NCBI GenBank assembly: GCA_950295325.1
Contig: OX485806.1
Location: 26,228,001-26,292,000 of the forward strand
Length of the DNA stretch: 64,000 nucleotides
Origin: Polytrichum commune
Taxonomy: Eukaryota > Streptophyta > Polytrichopsida > Polytrichales > Polytrichaceae
Reading direction: 5' to 3'
Positions 58,642 to 64,000 of the stretch are shown in pieces (the first letter of the stretch is position 1; the number at the start of each line of letters is the position of its first letter). The notes beneath the pieces were generated by a model. That model worked only from the letters and a program-made list of their open reading frames with translations, had not been told where the DNA came from and did no database searches. The translations under genes were made by a program, and so were the position numbers.

Positions 58642-60047
58642 GTGTTTGAAACCTTATTATATGCATCGTATTTTGTTCAAATGGAGAGAATAGAAATATA
58701 TTCATACTCGACTTTCATGATCAAAATATAACATATGTATTTGCATCCAAAGCCATCCCAAGCTGCAAATTTGAACTTAAATCATCAACAACATCAAAGT
58801 GTTCAACTTATTCAAATAGTGCACTTGTACAATAACTTAGATAAGGTCATTTTTTATTTGATTAGCTAAAATTGAAAGTATGTACCTCAAATACATTGTC
58901 TTTTCGCTTGGAGAGGCCATGTTTGGGCCTCTTAGATGCTCAGGGGTTAAGGAGGGCACTTAGGAAGTTATCATGTTCGAGGGCTGGGGATTTGCAACGT
59001 CTACATAAGCTCATGTAGCAACAAAATGTGAATGTTTTATTAGGAGCATGGGATGTGGCTTGTTTTAGTGGGTGAACTGCAAGTTGACATGTAGGTCCTC
59101 CTTGTCCCCTCTTTGCGAATCTCAATCAAATAAGGAAAAACATGTGACTATGTCCCAACTCAAACCCATAATTAGCTCAAAGGAGGCATGTTGTGTACCA
59201 ATGGCGGTTATCTTGTGGAGGTTAGTGAATTTGCAATGTCACTAACCCTACACAGCCAACTGCCATGCAAGCCTTTAGCCTTAATCCCCTCACATCCAGA
59301 ATGCAAACTGCATGGCAAACGCTTGGCTATGGGACACCCTAGACCTTTGCCAAGCAGGGTTTAGGGTTGGGAGTCACTTGACCCTCAATCTTGCGGATAT
59401 GCCCCCAACCCCCCTGTAAGCTACCGTTATCATTCACTAGCCTTGGGATGCTCAAATATGAGTTCATGACATGCCCTCACTAGTGCACTAATGACCAAAT
59501 GGCTCAATCGGAACTAGCCGCACTAACCTGGGAGTGGGAAAAAGTCCCAGAATTGCACCACCTCATGACTCTACCCTTTCCCACTCATCATGATAACCTT
59601 TGATCGTCCGTGCAAGGCCCCTACGTCACCAGCAAGGAATGGAATATCCACCCCAACTGAGGCCACTTGCCACTTTGGGCTAACTACCCAATTGATAAGC
59701 CAAGGCAGTTAATTGATCCGATCATAGTAAATTGATGCGATACCTACAACTCTATTCATGTCACGGAGGCACTGCGAGTGAAGGGTGTGTGGTCATGGGC
59801 AGACCACATCCAAGCCATCCATTCACGAGCCCCATCCTACAGTCTACGAAACTGCTTAGGTAGCCCCCAAAAAAACTTCCAACGGATAAAATTTTGGTGG
59901 ATGAAAAATCAACATTTGCAAGATGAAGGGGTTGATTGTTCATCCCATTGTATGAGAGCATTTGTGTGGGATTTTTTAAGGTTCCCAAGTGACCCTCCCA
60001 AGTTCCCAATGGAGTTCCCCAAGCTTATGACTATCATGTGTTTTTAA
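57697..60047. other. FBPase 3' flank and intergenic DNA
   Basis: The trailer of FBPase occupies the first few hundred bases. No further gene is visible. A TAGA microsatellite lies at about 58612-58640. The stretch 59150-59760 is GC-richer and could be a retroelement remnant, but I cannot assign it. Confidence 0.45.
58612..58640 (+). repeat. TAGA microsatellite
   Basis: About seven TAGA units with one AAT interruption. Confidence 0.9.
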
Positions 60048-60420
60048 TGACTCAAAATCTCCGCAATTAACAAACTGTGATGCAATCAATACATTGAAAT
60101 CCAATACTCAACATCTCCACTATTAACAAACGATGCAGTCAGTGCTTTCAATTTCAAAACTCAAGATCTCTGCGACTAACAAACTTTGCAATTTGTACTT
60201 CAAAATCCAATACTCAAGATCTCTGCGATTAACTAACAACATAATTAGAACTTTAGGATCCAATTACTCAAGATCTCCACGATTATCAAAATATACAATT
60301 GATTCTTTGAAATCCAGTACTCGGCGAGTAACAAACTACACAATCAATGCTTTCAAATCCAATACCAAAGATCTCTGCAATTAACATACAGTTGATGCTT
60401 AAATTTTCATTACTATTATA
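60048..60420 (+). repeat. 53-bp tandem array, about 7 copies
   Basis: The anchor CTCAAGATCTCTGCGATTAA (with variants) recurs at about 60051, 60107, 60160, 60213, 60267, 60320 and 60367. Each unit also holds a GCTTTGAAATCCAATA-like block. The copies are moderately diverged. No coding role is apparent. Confidence 0.85.
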
Positions 60421-61113
60421 ATGCAATTGATACTTACAACTTCAATATTACTCAAAGCTCTTGTAATCAAACATGCAAGTGATGACGTGGGAACGCAATG
60501 CAAGTGTCAACACTGCTACCCAAGTGCTTATGAATGTGCGATGTACTGGAGAATGTGAATCTAGAACCACACACGCCCCTCAAACACTGTGCGAGCTGCA
60601 TGAATGGCCTTGCAAGGGACACGGAAACAAGAATGCGTTAACCTAGGCGATGGCGGTGGGAACAAAGTCATCAATTCGACATTCAACTTTGCAGAATTGA
60701 GCAGCAAATTAATACACTCGCAATAACTTAAATCTGAAAGTCGACACATCGCCTGGAAAGCAGCAGGATGAATCACCCCATTTTCTTCACTGCAATTTGT
60801 AGGCTACAAACTGATACAAATTCTGCAACACTTAAGTAGATCATGGGAGTATATAAAGATCTTCTAGCTCAGCATCACCGCAGGCGATATAAGATAATCA
60901 CACTCCCTCATGAAAAGTATCAACCCCAAAAAATTCAACCTCCCACTGACTCATCAATATCGATCGATCTCGAGCCAACTGCAGGTTCAAATATTTTTGC
61001 GAATGGTGCTAGTCTCTTCCCATATAGATATATATATGAGTGTAAAGAAGAGTAAGAAACATCAGCTGATTGCACTGTAAGAAGAAGAAAACTTGGGATG
61101 CTTCCATTCGATG
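60421..61113. other. Intergenic DNA
   Basis: I see no supported gene or element between the 53-bp array and the first TA-flanked MITE. Confidence 0.5.
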
Positions 61114-61115
61114 TA

Positions 61116-61452
61116 CAACCCTAAACTCCATAATATCGACCTCCTTAACGTTCTCTCCTTCTCTTGTATCGTGAAACCCTAGGGAACAAATGTTTCTCAA
61201 TCTAAATCTCACTCCTTGTTATCATGTTTCCCTCTCATATTTCACGGGTTTTGACGTTAAAATAAACCCCCATGGAATTCAAACCACACGCTCGCACGCT
61301 ATCATTTATTGCACTGTCGACTTCGTGTAATTCCGTAATATCACATGCTAGATTAATCCTCTTTTATCATGTATCCATGTTAACACTACACAAGTCCTTG
61401 ATACCAAGTGCACTTTCGTCGCCACACGCATGATATTACGGAGCTTAGAGTG
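61116..61452. mobile_element. TA-flanked MITE A, 337 bp
   Basis: The left end CAACCCTAAACTCCATAATA and the right end, in reverse complement CACTCTAAGCTCCGTAATAT, match over about 22 bp. TA flanks both ends (61114-61115 and 61453-61454). An additional inverted CCGTAATATCAC word sits inside at about 61333. The ends match those of MITE B. Confidence 0.65.
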
Positions 61453-61727
61453 TATCTTGTATGCATCGGATGTATCTAGATTGTGCCGGAAGATTTGTAG
61501 CTGAGGAACGTGCGGTGTTATTATACAGCACGACGAATTTCATATGCGACGGAATAAGTTGCATAGGTTAGGAGTTGGCATCGGAAAGTCTTGACCAGCC
61601 TCTGATTCGTGTAAGCAGGGGACTTGGCCGCCCATGACTATCTTGAGCCATGGGTAAAGTTGTGTGCATTATTGGTCGCCATTCTGACACCCCTGGATGA
61701 TGTTGTGTGACATATTGGAAAGTCATA

Positions 61728-62201
61728 CACTCTAACCTCCGTAATATCACACCTGTGGCAACCAAAGTGCCGTGATATTACGGAGTTTTGTAGTGTGTAC
61801 ATGGATGCATGATACTATAGAATTAGTGTAGCATGTGACACTATGGAATAACACAAAGGAGATGTGAGGATAATTTGAATTCGTTCTCCCGTCACTTATG
61901 CTAGTGTGGTCCACTCCACTTGGCCTTCCCGGGCCATGTGCCGGACACACGCACCAACATTCAACAAGTGGCATAAGAAGAATAAGAATAAGGTGACACT
62001 CCACATGTTGACACATGGCGCAATGTGAGGGTGTGGGTTGACTTCTTCGGTGGTTTGCATTAATGACAAATTGTGTGATATAAGGGAGAGAAATGTGACA
62101 ATAAGTAGTGAGATTTGAAGTACGAACATCTGGTCCCTAGGGTTGTGGGATATTAGAGAGTGTGTGGCATTATGGGGGTTGATATTACGGAGTTTAGGGT
62201 G
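61728..62201. mobile_element. TA-flanked MITE B, 474 bp
   Basis: The left end CACTCTAACCTCCGTAATAT is inverted at the right end (ATATTACGGAGTTTAGGGTG). TA flanks both ends (61726-61727 and 62202-62203). A further right-end-like copy, GTGATATTACGGAG, lies inside at 61772, so it may be a composite of two insertions of the same family. Confidence 0.65.
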
Positions 62202-62261
62202 TACTTCTGATAGTGCCCGGGAAGCTTTTGGGTATAGTCGGTCAAGATCCTAGGTGATTCT

Positions 62262-62445
62262 AAATCCAACCAGTTACATGTTGACATCTTCCGGTTTTGC
62301 TTCATTCATTTGAGGTATGTTCTATAGATTCTTCTAAAATGATCGGTAATTCTCTTGAAGTCTTGAACTTCAACCAGTTATTTCTCAAACTCAACCAATT
62401 CATTTGTAACTAGCTGTCAGTTCTCCCCGTTCAATGCTTCCAATA
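62262..62445 (-). repeat. Dispersed repeat, inverted copy of 49.1 kb
   Basis: This is the reverse-complement counterpart of 49055-49240, with the same block order and about 80 percent apparent identity by eye. Confidence 0.75.
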
Positions 62446-64000
62446 ATAATACTTATGGCATTTGAAAATTGGGACCTAATAACGTATCAAGGACCTCCTT
62501 CCTAACTAAGGTATGGTGGATGCTATTCGGTTCATTTTTCATGTTCTCCAAGTTCAACCAATTAGCTTTACACAATGGAAACTCCATTGTGTTACACTAG
62601 CAAATCTATGATAAAGTATTAAAATAATTGGATTGAATGTTGGATCTCTCCCGATTTAGTTATCAATATCATAATTGCATGTTTGTTGATCCCTCAACTG
62701 AAAATATATAGCTCCTCCCAATTGTGTTCAATATTGAATGTGGAGCAGTTGATATAATTTCAAGATGTAGTCCAATTTCTTGTAAACATGTGGCTTTATG
62801 GTGTTTGTCCTTTGTTCGCCACTTAACCACACACCAACCAATCTAATACAAGTCTCTATTTTAAGAACAATTAATAGATTTTAGGTTCATTGTCAAGCCT
62901 AAAATGGTCAACAAATTCTAAGCACGTAGTCCAATATGTATTAAACATGAGTTTTTTTCCTTCTCTATGGCCATTCTTAGATCCACACCCCACTCAAATC
63001 TAGGTGTTGGTTAAAATTTGTAACCAAATTAGTCTTGGTTGACCTTAATCATGTGTTCTGTATTCTAGAAGAAGTGGGCAGACACAACTTAAAGTTTTTC
63101 TTTTGGGCCCACTTATCTTAGTGCACTAATTATCCCATGTAGTCAGGGCGGGCTAATAGTGTGTGTGGGAAATTTAGTGAAGGTGATACCAAATTTCCAT
63201 ACTCTATGTATTTAGTGCCACCAAAAGATCTAGGAAACATTGTTCCATTCATCTTGGCATTATTCATTTAAAATACTATTCATAGTAGTGCTCACTATTC
63301 ATTGAAAGTACCAACACTATTAATCATGGTACTATTCATAGCAACATTATTCACAGACAATATCATCACTATTCACAATATTCTATTTATCATGGTACAA
63401 TTCATAGCAACATTATTCATTGAAAGGACCGGCACTATTCACAATATGCATACCACTCATACTGGCCTCAATTCCTTCCTAAGGTATATGGGTCTTATGT
63501 GGTTACTTTTCTTAATTGGACCCCTAGATTGATTGGTATGTGGTTCAGTGAGGATTAAAGAAAAAAAAACATCATAAAAACACATGTTTAAAAAAGAGAT
63601 TAGACTACATCATCAAATATTAAGAACTGCTCTACACTCAATAGTGAACACAATTGGGAGGACCTACGTATCAAGTTCAAAAACCAATAGACATGCACTT
63701 CCCATAACCATACCCCAAAACATGGGGAGGTCCAATTTTCAATCCAGTTTTTGCACATGTTTCATCATAGGTATGCTAGTCCAACACAAGTTTTGTTGTG
63801 TAGATCTAATCAGTAGAAGTTGGAGGACATGAAAAAAGGACCCACAAACCTTATTATCTGAGCTCCTCCCCATAAAGGTAAGACGGTGGAGGCCCCTGTC
63901 AGATGCTAGATGTAGAAATGGAACTCAACCATAGGGTTGAATAATGTTATGCTGACAAGCATGTGTTTGCGTTGATTTGCAACCCATCAATTTGCAACCG
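62446..64000. other. Intergenic DNA to the window end
   Basis: No gene is supported. The segment 63297-63450 contains a direct duplication of about 117 bp with ATTCATTGAAAGTACC and ATTCATTGAAAGGACC blocks. Pieces of the dispersed repeat family lie near 63060 and 63490. Confidence 0.5.

Noticed and set aside
1-64000. CRISPR arrays, bacterial operons, organellar genes, tRNA genes
   Set aside because: The tandem arrays lack repeat-spacer structure, the genes are spliced nuclear genes, and I could not see a supported tRNA cloverleaf by eye.

Overview
The window looks like nuclear DNA of a land plant. It holds five intron-bearing housekeeping genes that I can reconstruct exon by exon. They are a mitochondrial-type peroxiredoxin IIF, an ANKRD39-like ankyrin protein, 20S proteasome subunit alpha-7, the ribosome-assembly factor MAK16, and cytosolic fructose-1,6-bisphosphatase, an enzyme of plant sucrose synthesis. 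Most of the remaining sequence is AT-rich and repeat-laden. A seed-free plant is my guess, not something the sequence proves.

Layout. 1-4.7 kb: AT-rich intergenic DNA with a three-hairpin island. 4.7-5.75 kb: a 1,050-bp foldback element with an 8-bp target-site duplication (TSD). 6.83-15.27 kb: an 8.4-kb DNA transposon with matched short terminal inverted repeats (TIRs) and an 8-9-bp TSD. It carries a giant P-like DDE transposase on the minus strand, broken by one in-frame TAG, plus a second ORF, two tandem-repeat arrays and a fragment of 25S rRNA. 15.8-17.6 kb: a decayed tandem array whose last copy is the 5' end of an AT-hook/zinc-finger gene (17.6-19.5 kb). The peroxiredoxin gene follows (20.3-22.2 kb). 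24.0-30.5 kb: a decayed Ty3/Gypsy retroelement (minus strand) coding protease, a DNMT3-like cytosine-5 DNA methyltransferase, reverse transcriptase, RNase H, integrase and a C-terminal PHD finger. A 973-bp solo long terminal repeat (LTR) sits just after its YIDD motif. 31.3-36.4 kb: an unrecognised minus-strand gene divergent from ANKRD39, which converges on proteasome alpha-7. 42.7-45.4 kb: MAK16. 50.3 kb: a Harbinger-type miniature inverted-repeat element (MITE). 51.2-57.7 kb: cytosolic FBPase with tandem duplications in its leader and in exon 1/intron 1. 57.7-64 kb: repeats and TA-flanked MITEs.

The genes do not form an operon-like unit; they are separate housekeeping loci. The two main discoveries are the retroelement that carries a de novo-type DNA methyltransferase and a PHD finger, and the near-complete P-like transposon with captured rRNA sequence. 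A third theme is that three of the genes have their 5' leader, promoter or first intron built from diverged direct repeats of roughly 200-300 bp.
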